Shown here: piece by piece, positions 39,260 through 47,983 of the stretch
Layout of the letters: the number at the start of each line of letters is the position of its first letter
Numbering within the stretch: the first letter of the stretch is position 1
Virus record (IMG/VR): IMGVR_UViG_3300030520_000031
Location: 1-53,451 of that record
Source of the DNA: a virus
Strand: one strand, 5' to 3'
Length of the DNA: 53,451 nt
Program-made: the position numbers and the translations under genes
Notes under the pieces: generated by a model
The model's database searches: none
What the model was told of the DNA's origin: nothing
The model's input: the letters and a program-made list of their open reading frames with translations, nothing else

Positions 39260-41196
39260 TATTGAACCTCAATTGATGCGATTTGGACCAACTGCACGGA
39301 TCCGCCCTGGCAGTACCAGAAGTTAATACCCGGCGATGTGCGCGCGCCGCGAATCTGCGCAGTGGCCGGCGTAATCTGCAGGTACCACCCCTGCGCTTGC
39401 AGGACGTTCGCGATGCTCAGACCGGCGGCGTTGTTCACTTCCGCAATCTGCAGCGCTGACAGCGAAGTGCCAGGAGTGATCAAACCGAAGTTCGTCAACT
39501 GCGCGATCGGGGTCTGCATCGCGGCGTAGATCAACGCATAGCCAGCAGCGTTGTACGGGATGGAGCCCACCGTCGTGAGCAACGTCATCACCGACAACTG
39601 GAACTGGCTGTTGAGATAAATCTGGCCGACATACGCATCAATCCACTTGAACGGACCCGAGATAGAGCCGGGATAGTGGAACGTGAATTGCTGGTTTGCT
39701 GTGGCGTAACTGCCGTAGTAGTTATAGCCGTTCGCGATCAGGTTAGCCGCGACCGTCGCATTCGTCACCGTTGCAACCAGACCAGATTGAGACTTGAACG
39801 CGAGCGTCGCTTCGCCGTTCGTCGCATTGAAGTTGATCGACGCAACCGCGCCTGCCTCGAATGCAGCCAGCCCGTAAGGGATCGTCGGCACCCACTCCAA
39901 TACCACGCCGGAGATGCCGGCGGCCTTGATCAGTTGCCCCAGCGACGCCGCCGCATTGTTCGATGCAGTCGGCGTAACGTCGGTGTCTTCACAGACATAT
40001 TTGAATTCGTCGTTCGTGGTGCCGACCCACTGCGAGAACAGATATTTCGTCGCGTTGCCATACCCGTTGTCCGGATCGAAGATCGTGAAGAACGTGGCCC
40101 AGTTGGTCGTCTGCGCGACGATCGCCGGCATGAACGTGGCCGGTACAGCAGGAGCCGCGCCCTGCGAAGTCACTGCGCCTGTCGCAGAGGTGAGATTCAG
40201 CGAAGCCGACAGCGAGCCCGTCGCGAACCCGATCGTGCCGGCGGTGCCCGGCGTGCCGCCCGTCAGGACGAACGCGCTCGACACGCTGTCGTATGCACAA
40301 GTCAAAGGACCGGCGCTAACAGCCGTTGCAGAGACGGTCTGTGCGCCGCCGCTGGTGATGTACGTACCTGCCTGACCCGTACCGGTGCCGAGCGCCGTGA
40401 TGGTAGTGCCTGCGACGATCGTGCCGCCGCTGATGACCTGACCAACAGCCAGCGTGCCGCTTGAAACGGTCGCAACCGTCATCAGACCGTAGCTCTGCGT
40501 GACTGCGGTCGACGCAACGGTCTGGTTGGCGGATACCGTATAGGTGCCGATGCCACCCGTCGTGCCGGTCAATTGACCCGTGATGGTCGTCCCGGCGGTC
40601 ACTCCAGTGCCGGACAGAACACCACCCACTACCAGAGCGCCCGTGCTAACGGCCGTAACCGTCAGCGTGTAGCCCGTAATCGAGCCGGTGACGCTGGTCG
40701 CCGTACCTGCTGCAATGGTCGTGGTCGCCGCGGTCACAGCGTCGTACGCCGCGAAACCGGTCTGGATCAGGCCGGCCGCATTCGAGAAGCTGGTCGCCGC
40801 CGAGAGGTTGATCGTGCTGCTGGTCTTGGCAACACCTTCCACCGTCACCGTCAAGGTGCCGGACAAAGCCTGCAATTGCGCGAGAGTCAGGGAAAGCGAG
40901 CCGCCGCGCAGATAAGCGGAAACTGCTGACTGGTTGTATTGCGCGAACAGCATCGCCGCCGGGAGCACGCTTGAACCCTGATAACCGGCGAAGTAGATCG
41001 CAGCAGCAGCAGCTTCGGGCGATGCCGGGCCGTAATAGCTCGACACGGACGCGGCAGCCGGAAACGACGGCACGGTACCAATCGGCGTGCGCGTACCATT
41101 GGTCAAGCAAAGTCCGATCAATTGCAGCGCCGAACCGCCAGCGCCGATGACGCTCGGATTTACGCCAACTATTTGTGACGCGGGAATACTCGGCAT
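39259..41196 (-). CDS. Contractile tail sheath with two inserted beta modules
   Basis: A 645-residue DUF3383-type sheath. The N-terminus ([19 protein letters not shown]) and the long C-terminal domain ([20 protein letters not shown], ending QIASIEVQ) fit the family. Between them, residues 170-234 and 238-295 are two copies of the shared beta module, making the protein longer than a usual sheath of about 450-500 residues. The modules would project from the outside of the sheath. Two terminator-like hairpins precede the gene. Confidence 0.88.
   Translation of the reverse strand: MPSIPASQIVGVNPSVIGAGGSALQLIGLCLTNGTRTPIGTVPSFPAAASVSSYYGPASPEAAAAAIYFAGYQGSSVLPAAMLFAQYNQSAVSAYLRGGSLSLTLAQLQALSGTLTVTVEGVAKTSSTINLSAATSFSNAAGLIQTGFAAYDAVTAATTTIAAGTATSVTGSITGYTLTVTAVSTGALVVGGVLSGTGVTAGTTITGQLTGTTGGIGTYTVSANQTVASTAVTQSYGLMTVATVSSGTLAVGQVISGGTIVAGTTITALGTGTGQAGTYITSGGAQTVSATAVSAGPLTCAYDSVSSAFVLTGGTPGTAGTIGFATGSLSASLNLTSATGAVTSQGAAPAVPATFMPAIVAQTTNWATFFTIFDPDNGYGNATKYLFSQWVGTTNDEFKYVCEDTDVTPTASNNAAASLGQLIKAAGISGVVLEWVPTIPYGLAAFEAGAVASINFNATNGEATLAFKSQSGLVATVTNATVAANLIANGYNYYGSYATANQQFTFHYPGSISGPFKWIDAYVGQIYLNSQFQLSVMTLLTTVGSIPYNAAGYALIYAAMQTPIAQLTNFGLITPGTSLSALQIAEVNNAAGLSIANVLQAQGWYLQITPATAQIRGARTSPGINFWYCQGGSVQLVQIASIEVQ
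40312..40485 (-). repeat. Shared beta module, copy D (sheath, second)
   Basis: Residues 238-295, [20 protein letters not shown] to TVSATAVSA, with [15 protein letters not shown]. Confidence 0.85.
40495..40689 (-). repeat. Shared beta module, copy C (sheath, first)
   Basis: Residues 170-234, [20 protein letters not shown] to QTVASTAVT, with [12 protein letters not shown]. Confidence 0.88.
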
Positions 41197-41210
41197 TGCG
41201 GCTCCAAATG

Positions 41211-41230
41211 AAAAACCCGCACTCGGCGGG
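41211..41230 (-). terminator. Terminator-like hairpin 6a in late operon
   Basis: CCCGC and GCGGG pair over 5 bp around 5 bases; the minus strand continues TTTTTCATTT, close to the sheath start. Confidence 0.65.
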
Positions 41231-41241
41231 CTCTAGAAACG

Positions 41242-41265
41242 AAAAACCCGGCACTCGGCCGGGTT
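41242..41265 (-). terminator. Terminator-like hairpin 6b in late operon
   Basis: AACCCGGC and GCCGGGTT pair perfectly over 8 bp around 5 bases and are followed by TTTCG on the minus strand. Tandem with 6a; loop ACTCG is the same in both. Confidence 0.7.
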
Positions 41266-41287
41266 GATTTGATGGGGCGAAACTTAC

Positions 41288-42013
41288 TTAGGGCGGATAA
41301 GTCGCATCGACTTCGATGAGTTCGACATTCAGCGCCGAGGCGAACTGCTGCGGCACGGTAACGACCTGATTCGCTTGCATGACGACATCGATCGTCCAAC
41401 GATTCTCGAACTGCTGTTCCGCGTTCATAAACGGGACTTGCCGCGGCTCACTCGCGTACAGAGGCGTTACATCGACCCCAGATGTTGCGAATTGGTCGAC
41501 CGCATATTCATCGCGCCATGTCGTCGAGATAATCTGCGTGTTGTCCCCGGAATTTGGCCCGTGAACATCCAACTGAATCGTTACTTTGGTCGGTTGCAGC
41601 AGCATCTGTGTGCCCGCCGCAATGACTTGACTTGCGACTGCCTGTGACGGCGAAACGGTGTAAGTACCGATGCCACCAGCACCCGTCCCGAGCGCAGTCA
41701 CTACGGTATTGCCAGCAAGATTGTTTCCAAGCAACTGCGCGCCCGCCGCAATCGCGCCGAGGCTGACCGACGTAACCGTCAGCGTGGCCCCAGAAATCGA
41801 CCCGATGAAGGCCGTATCGGAATAAGTGTCGACGTTCGTCTCAAGCCTCTCTCTTAAGATTGGCGTCATCACCACAAAATCACTACCTTCGGGTTCCGGC
41901 ACACGGTTGTCCTGGCCTCGTACGACCTCAATGCCGGCGGGGAGGATCGACAACAGGAATGATCGAAGAGCCGCGAACGTCTGCGATTCGGTGAATGAAA
42001 GTGCGACGCTCAT
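41288..42013 (-). CDS. Neck/tail terminator-like protein with inserted beta module
   Basis: A 241-residue protein. Residues 1-68 and 135-241 look like a phage neck terminator (LRSFLLSILPAGIEVVRGQDNR; VTIQLDVHGPNSGDN; WTIDVVMQANQVVTVPQQ). Residues 70-134 are one copy of the shared beta module inserted between strands of this domain. It probably caps the tail at the head-proximal end before head joining. Confidence 0.78.
   Translation of the reverse strand: MSVALSFTESQTFAALRSFLLSILPAGIEVVRGQDNRVPEPEGSDFVVMTPILRERLETNVDTYSDTAFIGSISGATLTVTSVSLGAIAAGAQLLGNNLAGNTVVTALGTGAGGIGTYTVSPSQAVASQVIAAGTQMLLQPTKVTIQLDVHGPNSGDNTQIISTTWRDEYAVDQFATSGVDVTPLYASEPRQVPFMNAEQQFENRWTIDVVMQANQVVTVPQQFASALNVELIEVDATYPP
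41612..41806 (-). repeat. Shared beta module, copy E (neck terminator)
   Basis: Residues 70-134, starting IGSISGATLTVTSVSLGAI and ending AVASQVIAAG, with TALGTGAGGIGTY. Confidence 0.82.
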
Positions 42014-42393
42014 GAGTTATCTTGTAGCGTTATACAAACCTTGCTCCACCCACCAGTGCGCGCCCAGTTCTCGAACAGGAACACTATCAGCCAGACGCTA
42101 CCATCGGCCAACGTCACCAGATCACCGCCCTCTTGCTGAGACCGAACCACCGCTTCCCACGAGCCATTGATATACATCGCATGGCGGATGCCGGTGATAT
42201 TCAGCCCACTGACCTGCATCAAATCGTTGTATTGCAACGCTTGGATCTGCACCGTCATCGGCGTCAATGGGCCATAGGCGGGAACTCGAGAACCGTCAAG
42301 GTTGGTCGTATAGCCCTGCGACTGTTGCATCCACGCGGTGACCCAATCATTCACCGCAGCGCATATCGGACCGGCGACCGCGTTCAGGTTCAT
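42010..42393 (-). CDS. Tail completion / neck protein
   Basis: A 127-residue protein. An N-terminal helix (GPICAAVNDWVTAWMQQSQG) is followed by a beta-rich domain with TVQIQALQYNDLMQVSGL and a Trp-rich C-terminus. It resembles small neck proteins that plug or connect the tail to the head-completion proteins. It overlaps the terminator-like gene by ATGA. Confidence 0.65.
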   Translation of the reverse strand: MNLNAVAGPICAAVNDWVTAWMQQSQGYTTNLDGSRVPAYGPLTPMTVQIQALQYNDLMQVSGLNITGIRHAMYINGSWEAVVRSQQEGGDLVTLADGSVWLIVFLFENWARTGGWSKVCITLQDNS

Positions 42394-42396
42394 GGC

Positions 42397-43017
42397 TTAA
42401 TTGTTGAACGCGATGTCGAGCATCTGACCGAGCACGTCATTGGCCGCGCCCGTCGTCGAGCTCGCGCCTGTGAGTGTGATATTGATCACGGCATTCTCGG
42501 CAGCAGTCAGCGCTACCGGAGCAGACGTACCGAGATGCGTGGAACCTGCAGCCATCAACGCGCACGTCGCGATCTGTGTGTTGGAACCGGTAGCACCATA
42601 CTTTTGGACCTGCACGCTCGCTGCCCAGCCGCCTGCATTGGTCGTGACAACACCCGAGTCAGCGATCAGCGTACCGCCGGCGACAACAGCGCCCACGGTT
42701 TGCGTCGTGGTGCCCCACCAGATTTTGACGCGCTTGTTGTTCGCGTTCGCGGCAAATGAGCCGGCAGCGGTGATCGTTGCCTGACGTCCGGCTACATCGA
42801 ATGCACTGGCTGGCAACGCATAGGTGAACAGCACCGTGTCAGTTGTGGCGGCAGCGTTACCCAGGCCGGCCGCGCTGACCTGAACGCTTGCGTTACCGCA
42901 GGTGCGAACGAACGGAGACGCTTGTCCGCCCTGCAAACCAGCGGAAGACAACTGCGCGCCAGTGGGAGAAAAGGGAATTTGAACGTCGCCGAGGGTGGAA
43001 CTGAAAACGGTAAGCAC
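42397..43017 (-). CDS. Beta-rich virion protein in the neck region
   Basis: A 206-residue protein, GTG start with AAGGAG upstream. Gly/Ala/Thr-rich with many predicted beta strands and a jelly-roll-like composition (LFTYALPASAFDVAGRQATI; KRVKIWWGTTTQTVG). It looks like a fibre or whisker-type decoration protein. Neck-attached fibres are found at this genome position in some phages. Assignment is by composition and place. Confidence 0.55.
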   Translation of the reverse strand: MLTVFSSTLGDVQIPFSPTGAQLSSAGLQGGQASPFVRTCGNASVQVSAAGLGNAAATTDTVLFTYALPASAFDVAGRQATITAAGSFAANANNKRVKIWWGTTTQTVGAVVAGGTLIADSGVVTTNAGGWAASVQVQKYGATGSNTQIATCALMAAGSTHLGTSAPVALTAAENAVINITLTGASSTTGAANDVLGQMLDIAFNN

Positions 43018-43028
43018 TGGAAACTCCT

Positions 43029-43613
43029 TTAGGATTCTTTAACTTCGTAATCTACCGAGTTCATCATGTGCCCCGTATCAATCAGCGGGTCATCGAACCC
43101 TTTTTTTGCAATGGTCGAATCTGCGTTCCCGGGACTTTTCATATCCCGGATCGACTGCTGCAACTGGCCCTTGATGTTTTCGCCCATCCGACCCAATGCC
43201 AAGGATGAATCGTAGTCGGCAGCCTTAATGATTTTTCCAAGCTGCGGACCCCAGTCACCTTTATTCGCCGCGATCATGCCGCGGAAGAATGGGCGAGCCG
43301 GAATGGTGATCGTGTGTGCGGGAACAATGTGCCGAGACTGGAAATTGGCGTTTGATGCTTTGGCAAATCTGCCGCCGTTCTTGAAATCACCTGAGGCTGT
43401 GATATTGCGATTGATCGTCGTCGTATGTTCCGGGACATTGATCGTGCCGCCGTATTCCTGAATGACAGCGACAGCGGCTACAGGCAAGCCGCCTTCACTC
43501 TCCGGGTAAGTCGCGCCGGCGAGAAAGCCGACATTGACCACATCGGACTTGCTGGCCATCTTGGCGATTTCTTCGAGCTTCGCCCTGAGTTTGTCGCCGC
43601 CCTTGACTGCCAT
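43029..43613 (-). CDS. HK97 gp10-like head-tail connector protein
   Basis: A 194-residue protein starting at ATG 43613, overlapping the previous stop. The pattern VNVGFLAGATYPESEGG, VAVIQEYGG and IPARPFFRGMI is typical of gp10-like or virion morphogenesis proteins of the neck. It should bind the head-completion protein or tail terminator. Confidence 0.8.
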   Translation of the reverse strand: MAVKGGDKLRAKLEEIAKMASKSDVVNVGFLAGATYPESEGGLPVAAVAVIQEYGGTINVPEHTTTINRNITASGDFKNGGRFAKASNANFQSRHIVPAHTITIPARPFFRGMIAANKGDWGPQLGKIIKAADYDSSLALGRMGENIKGQLQQSIRDMKSPGNADSTIAKKGFDDPLIDTGHMMNSVDYEVKES

Positions 43614-44077
43614 CACCCACCCCAAGGATTGCCGAAGCCACGCCGGTTGTTGAAGGGCGCATAGCCGGGCACGTAGGTCATAGAGCGGAATTGCGCAGTG
43701 GCGGCCCAATACGCAGCCCCATATTTTGTCTGAGAAAACCATTGCGCCGAGCCAGCCGGCTGATCGTATTGCGTGGCGACGCTCACGCTGCCCTGTGTGG
43801 CGTTGCTGATACGGCCAACCAATGGAGATGACGGTTGCCCATTGAGCGGAGCATTCAATGCAGCGATATGAGCGGTGAGCATATTAAGTAACGTCTCACG
43901 CTGGCCGCCCACGCTGCTATCCGTGATCGGACTGCGCGGCGTGTTGTCGCAGTAAAGCTGAGCCTGGTTGAAATACTGCTGCGCCTGCGGCTGGAACACG
44001 TAATTCGAAAGTTCCGGATATGCCGCGCTCCAGTCCTCGTATGAAAAGGTGACGATGCCGCCGTAGACGCAGGACAT
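43613..44077 (-). CDS. DUF4054 head completion protein
   Basis: A 154-residue protein with the DUF4054 pattern: FSYEDWSAAYPEL, YFNQAQLYCDNT, ETLLNMLTAHIAALNA and QTKYGAAYWAATAQF. DUF4054 proteins act as head-tail adaptors in phages with DUF2184 capsids. The ATG at 44077 lies three bases after the previous stop. Confidence 0.85.
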   Translation of the reverse strand: MSCVYGGIVTFSYEDWSAAYPELSNYVFQPQAQQYFNQAQLYCDNTPRSPITDSSVGGQRETLLNMLTAHIAALNAPLNGQPSSPLVGRISNATQGSVSVATQYDQPAGSAQWFSQTKYGAAYWAATAQFRSMTYVPGYAPFNNRRGFGNPWGG

Positions 44078-44079
44078 GA

Positions 44080-44559
44080 TCAGGAGGCCCGACGTTCGCT
44101 TGCCGTTTCCAGCCCATGCTTATAGATTTCCTTCGGGTCCATACGTTCAAGGCCTGATTTCTCGGCTTCCATCTCTTTCGACTGAGATACGGTGCTGGCC
44201 GATTCGGAATGAGCAAACAGCATCTTGTTGACGATGAAGTCGGCGTCTTTGTTTTGCTCGACCCACTCGTCCCAGAATGCTTTCGGGATGTCGTGCGTGA
44301 AGGCATAGCCGGCGACGATCTGCTGATGGGCACCCTTGTTCTGGGCGAACGAGTTGCCCTGAATGACAAACGCTTTGGCGCCGCGACGTGGTACAGCGAT
44401 CGTGTACTCGCGCGATCCGCCGCCCATCACCGGCTCAAACTTCTTCTGGAAGTCGTGAAGCCGGAGGATGAAATCCATCGGAAACTTCGATGCGACGGTG
44501 ACGGTCGCGTTGGACGGTGAGTCGTTGTGCTTCTTAATCGTAAGTGTGTCGCCAGCCAT
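44080..44559 (-). CDS. Phage structural protein of unknown role
   Basis: A 159-residue protein with an N-terminal beta domain (MDFILRLHDFQKKFEPVMGG, FVIQGNSFAQNKGAHQQIV) and a helical C-terminal tail. From memory, such proteins lie between capsid and DUF4054 genes in similar phages. Here an HNH gene separates it from the major capsid. Confidence 0.7.
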   Translation of the reverse strand: MAGDTLTIKKHNDSPSNATVTVASKFPMDFILRLHDFQKKFEPVMGGGSREYTIAVPRRGAKAFVIQGNSFAQNKGAHQQIVAGYAFTHDIPKAFWDEWVEQNKDADFIVNKMLFAHSESASTVSQSKEMEAEKSGLERMDPKEIYKHGLETASERRAS

Positions 44560-44666
44560 GTGACCGCCTTGAAATATGAGACCGTTAAAATAGGACCACG
44601 CGCCAGCCGGTACGGTCAGGCCGACGTTTCGGGTGCTACCCTATGCGCGTGGGTAAAACTCTGGGC

Positions 44667-44693
44667 AATAAAAAAGCCACCCTTAGGTGGCTT
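44667..44693 (-). terminator. Terminator-like hairpin 7 in late operon
   Basis: AAGCCACC and GGTGGCTT pair over 8 bp with a CTTA loop; the minus strand continues TTTTATTGCC. It follows the HNH endonuclease gene. Confidence 0.8.
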
Positions 44694-44713
44694 GGTGTTC
44701 GGTTTTCTGCGCG

Positions 44714-45541
44714 TTACGGCATATCAGGCCATTGGAGGTGGCCTTTGCTGCGATTCGCGGACCGCGTCAGGATTTGCATATTAGTATGGACATGCAAGCC
44801 GCATACGATTTTCCCTTGCAGCGGCACGACGTGATCCACTTCATGCCATATGCCAGTAATCATTCCAAGGAAATCTGCAGCGAAGTAGAACTCTTCTATT
44901 TTTTGATCGTCCGCCCAAATTGGCGTGGCGCGCAGCTTAGCTGCCTTCCTCTTCATCCAATAGGCATTGTATTTATGCGGATTAGCTGCGCGCCACGCAT
45001 CCCGCCAAGCCTTGATCTTCTCGCGGTTGTGCGCCCTGAATTGCATGCTATAGACGGCGTTGTATGCCTTTTTTGCGTCAGTGTTTTTGAGGTAGTACTG
45101 CTTTACACGATCTTTAATCCTATCCGGATCAGATGCATATCGGGCGGCCTCTCTGGCCTTTATCCTATCTGCATTCAATACGTAATACTGGGATTGATTA
45201 GCTAGAATGCGCTTGGAATTCTCCGCGTAGTGGGAGGCGCGGCATGCCTTGCACATAGATTGCAGGCCATCCTTAGTGCGCTTCTGCACAGCAAAAGACT
45301 CGCGAGTCTTTTCCGAGGAACAGGCATGACACCATTTCACCCCGCGCGTCATCTTGTCATCAAACTTGGCTTGTGCGGCCGCTGCTCTGGCTGCTGAGGC
45401 ACTTTTCGCGCGCCGCTCCGTGTCACGAAGCCGGATACACATTTTGCATCGAGAATCTAGCCCGTCAGCACTTCTTCGGTGCGCTGAAAATGCCGAAATA
45501 GACTGCTCTACGCCGCACTTGCGGCAGAATTTGGTAATCAT
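44714..45541 (-). CDS. HNH homing endonuclease inserted in the head operon
   Basis: A 275-residue protein. Two N-terminal zinc ribbons (CRKCG with CKMC; CHACS with CKAC), a basic helical middle (Arg/Lys/Tyr-rich, residues 100-200) and a C-terminal HNH core (EVDHVVPLQG...GLHVHTNMQILTRSANRSKGH). It is AT-richer than the genes around it and separates capsid from downstream head genes, as a free-standing homing endonuclease would. The HNH residues are intact, in contrast to the copy at 6669. Confidence 0.9.
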   Translation of the reverse strand: MITKFCRKCGVEQSISAFSAHRRSADGLDSRCKMCIRLRDTERRAKSASAARAAAAQAKFDDKMTRGVKWCHACSSEKTRESFAVQKRTKDGLQSMCKACRASHYAENSKRILANQSQYYVLNADRIKAREAARYASDPDRIKDRVKQYYLKNTDAKKAYNAVYSMQFRAHNREKIKAWRDAWRAANPHKYNAYWMKRKAAKLRATPIWADDQKIEEFYFAADFLGMITGIWHEVDHVVPLQGKIVCGLHVHTNMQILTRSANRSKGHLQWPDMP

Positions 45542-45589
45542 GGTTCAATCCTTGAACGGAGGATTATCGAACGAGAGATGACACGCCAG

Positions 45590-45603
45590 CCCTTGTTCAA
45601 GGG
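45590..45603 (+). other. Inverted repeat between HNH gene and major capsid
   Basis: CCCTTG-TT-CAAGGG is a perfect 6-bp palindromic hairpin, followed by GTTTTC on the plus strand. It would act only on plus-strand transcripts, of which none is annotated here. It may instead relate to the HNH insertion. Confidence 0.35.
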
Positions 45604-45644
45604 GTTTTCGGCCGCTAAGCCTAGGCGTGCTCTGCAATCTTACA

Positions 45645-46745
45645 TCAAACACCTATAAGTTGCGACATCGCAAATGGCTGCCTCATTACAAATCCAGCCG
45701 TTCCTTGCATTAATTTTTGTTTATAGGAGCTGGTGGCTCTGATAACCGGGCCTGCGCGAAGCTTGGTATTGAAAGCGCAGTAGCCAGACTTTTGGCCGCC
45801 AGCTTCCGGAGCCCACAACTGAACGATCTCGCCCAATGCCGAACCCTGCGGATTCTGCGCGGTCAGCGCGCCATACTGCATGGCGGTCTTGACTTCGAGG
45901 TTCGGAAAGTTGAGCTTCAACAGCGCCGCAACATTCACATTGAACGAGTTGGTCGCGGTCATCGCGCCTTCGCTGCGCGGCGACATGTTCAAAACAAATT
46001 TCGACTTCGTGTTGATCTGCCCCGACGACTGGTTGATCGACTGAATCACAACCGCCTGGATGTCCGAGAAGATCTCGTTTGCACTTGCGTTGATCGACGT
46101 GCCGTTAAGCCAGGCGATGCCGCCATTCGCTTTAGGGATCGGCGCGATCGCCGGGTAAAGCGAGGGGTCGTTGAGCGCACCGTAGTTGGCTAGTCCAGCC
46201 ACGCCCTTGAAATACGTCAGGTTCGTGTACTGATTCAAGCCGTAAATAGCAGCCTCTTTCTGTTCCGAAACAAAGCCGATCTTTGCCAGGCCAACTTTTT
46301 CGATTTCCAAATCGCCATACTCCGCCATCACTTGGAAGAGATACGGCTGGCGCGACGGGAAGTTCGTGTTGATACCCGAGCGACCGTTTTCAACGAAGTC
46401 TCCATACGAACTCACCTCGTATGTCCGCTCCACAACCGGGAAGATCAGTTCCGAGCTGGTCCAGTCGCCTTTTTGCAGCTCGCCGAAAATGTTTGCGGCT
46501 TCCAGTTCTGCGGTTGCAACGCGCAGAATATCCGGGTCGAGGAAGTACGTCAGATACGCCGGGATTCCTGAGTTCGGCGCCGTCACGAGTTGCGGCTGAG
46601 CATCCATCGCGAGATTGATGTTCTTTTTCCACTCGGGACGAGTGAAGACTTGAGCATCGGGGAACTCGATACCCCATTGCGTGCGGTGAAAATCGATCGC
46701 CGCGCGTTGATCGCTTGGCGACATGTCGTAGGCCATCTTAGCCAT
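45645..46745 (-). CDS. Major capsid protein (DUF2184)
   Basis: A 366-residue HK97-fold capsid of the DUF2184 family. Recognisable segments are PAYLTYFLDPDILRVAT, WTSSELIFPVVERTYEVSSYGDF, NGIAWLNGT-like loop (GGIAWLNGTSINASANEIF) and a C-terminal YKQKLMQGTAGFVM. No N-terminal scaffold domain is evident. It sits between the cement protein and the HNH insertion. Confidence 0.92.
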   Translation of the reverse strand: MAKMAYDMSPSDQRAAIDFHRTQWGIEFPDAQVFTRPEWKKNINLAMDAQPQLVTAPNSGIPAYLTYFLDPDILRVATAELEAANIFGELQKGDWTSSELIFPVVERTYEVSSYGDFVENGRSGINTNFPSRQPYLFQVMAEYGDLEIEKVGLAKIGFVSEQKEAAIYGLNQYTNLTYFKGVAGLANYGALNDPSLYPAIAPIPKANGGIAWLNGTSINASANEIFSDIQAVVIQSINQSSGQINTKSKFVLNMSPRSEGAMTATNSFNVNVAALLKLNFPNLEVKTAMQYGALTAQNPQGSALGEIVQLWAPEAGGQKSGYCAFNTKLRAGPVIRATSSYKQKLMQGTAGFVMRQPFAMSQLIGV

Positions 46746-46763
46746 GGTGAATTCCTTTTGAGC

Positions 46764-46792
46764 AATAAAAAAGCCACCGCGAAGGGTGGCTT
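46764..46792 (-). terminator. Terminator-like hairpin 8 in late operon
   Basis: AAGCCACC and GGTGGCTT pair over 8 bp around 6 bases, then TTTTATTGCT on the minus strand, 19 bases before the capsid ATG. Confidence 0.8.
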
Positions 46793-46821
46793 GCTGCGTT
46801 AAGTGGTTAGGTGTGCGAGAG

Positions 46822-47955
46822 TTAGCCGTTCAGCCAGCTCGTCATCTTCACCAATTCACCCGGGGCGTTGATTGACGCGGCGACCCATTTCGTTGCGGTG
46901 CCAGCAGCGACCGTAATCGCGGCCGATGCAGCAGTCTGGCTGACGTTGACTGCGTACGTACCGTTCCCACCGGTACCGGTGATGAAGCCGGTAACGGAAG
47001 TGCCAGCGGTAACGTTAGTGCCGGACAATGGATCATTCAGCGCAATCGCACCCGATGCCACGGCGGTAACGGTCAGCGTGCCGCCCGATGCGGTGATAGC
47101 CGTGCTGGCGGTCGTTTGCGCGATGCTGACTGCATACGTGCCTGCGCCACCCGTGCCCGAGATTGCGTTGGTGATCGCCGTGCCTGCGGTAACACCAGTA
47201 CCGCTGAGCGTTTGACCGACTAGGAACGTGCCCGTCACCGTGCCACCGACCGTGAGAGTCGCGCCCGACGAGGTGATCGTCGTGCTGGCCACCGTCTGCG
47301 CAACCGAGACAACGTACACGCCAGCACCGCCAGTCGTGCCCGAGCTTTGCGAGACGATGGCCGTGGCGGGGTCGACACCGGCACCTGAGAGAGTTTGGCC
47401 CGGAGCCAAAGCGCCGGTACCGACAGCGGTTACGGTTAAGGTCGGGACACCGCTGACGACGCTCAGAGAGCCCGTGACAGAGTTCAGCGCGATGGTCGAC
47501 GTGCTGCCGGAGTTCACTGCAATTGAGCCGGTAACGCTAGCCGACGTCGGGGGCGAACCGGCAGTACCGAACGAAATCGAGCCGTTTGAGTTGTTGGCGT
47601 AGGCCGTGTTACCGATAGCCGAAGTCGTCGACCCGGCGTTGAGCACCCAGAAACCGCCGGCATTGAAGGCGGTCGCTTGATATCCGGGCGGCATCAACAG
47701 CGAGTCGTCACCCAGAAACGCAGTGATCAACGCTTGCTGGTCGCGGTGGATGAAGCCGGTCGGCGCACCTACTCCGAAGTTGTTCAAAAACGTGTTGGTC
47801 GAGTCAGCCCAAGCAAACAGGCCAACTGACAGACCGCTCGGACCAGATACGAATGCGCCTTGACCGTTGGTAACAGTCGATCGCGGCGTGCCATCGCAGA
47901 AGTCGCCCAATACTGCGGGCGCTGCAACTACGTTCACTTGTTTCGGGAAGCCCAT
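46822..47955 (-). CDS. Capsid cement/decoration protein with three beta modules
   Basis: A 377-residue protein. Residues 1-150 match structural cement proteins of DUF2184 phages ([53 protein letters not shown]) and the C-terminal 22 residues ([16 protein letters not shown]) complete that fold. Between them lie three tandem copies of the shared beta module (residues 160-350). The modules would be displayed on the capsid surface. It is next to the protease and capsid genes. Confidence 0.82.
   Translation of the reverse strand: MGFPKQVNVVAAPAVLGDFCDGTPRSTVTNGQGAFVSGPSGLSVGLFAWADSTNTFLNNFGVGAPTGFIHRDQQALITAFLGDDSLLMPPGYQATAFNAGGFWVLNAGSTTSAIGNTAYANNSNGSISFGTAGSPPTSASVTGSIAVNSGSTSTIALNSVTGSLSVVSGVPTLTVTAVGTGALAPGQTLSGAGVDPATAIVSQSSGTTGGAGVYVVSVAQTVASTTITSSGATLTVGGTVTGTFLVGQTLSGTGVTAGTAITNAISGTGGAGTYAVSIAQTTASTAITASGGTLTVTAVASGAIALNDPLSGTNVTAGTSVTGFITGTGGNGTYAVNVSQTAASAAITVAAGTATKWVAASINAPGELVKMTSWLNG
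46906..47085 (-). repeat. Shared beta module, copy H (cement, third)
   Basis: Residues 291-350, [20 protein letters not shown] to [12 protein letters not shown]. Confidence 0.87.
47086..47268 (-). repeat. Shared beta module, copy G (cement, second)
   Basis: Residues 230-290, [20 protein letters not shown] to [12 protein letters not shown]. Confidence 0.87.
47269..47478 (-). repeat. Shared beta module, copy F (cement, first)
   Basis: Residues 160-229, [20 protein letters not shown] to [11 protein letters not shown]. Confidence 0.87.
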
Positions 47956-47983
47956 GTGTTACTCCTGAATATGATTGACTGGA

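Noticed and set aside
45590-45603. Rho-independent terminator for the capsid transcript
   Set aside because: The T-stretch follows the hairpin only on the plus strand, while the capsid genes are on the minus strand.
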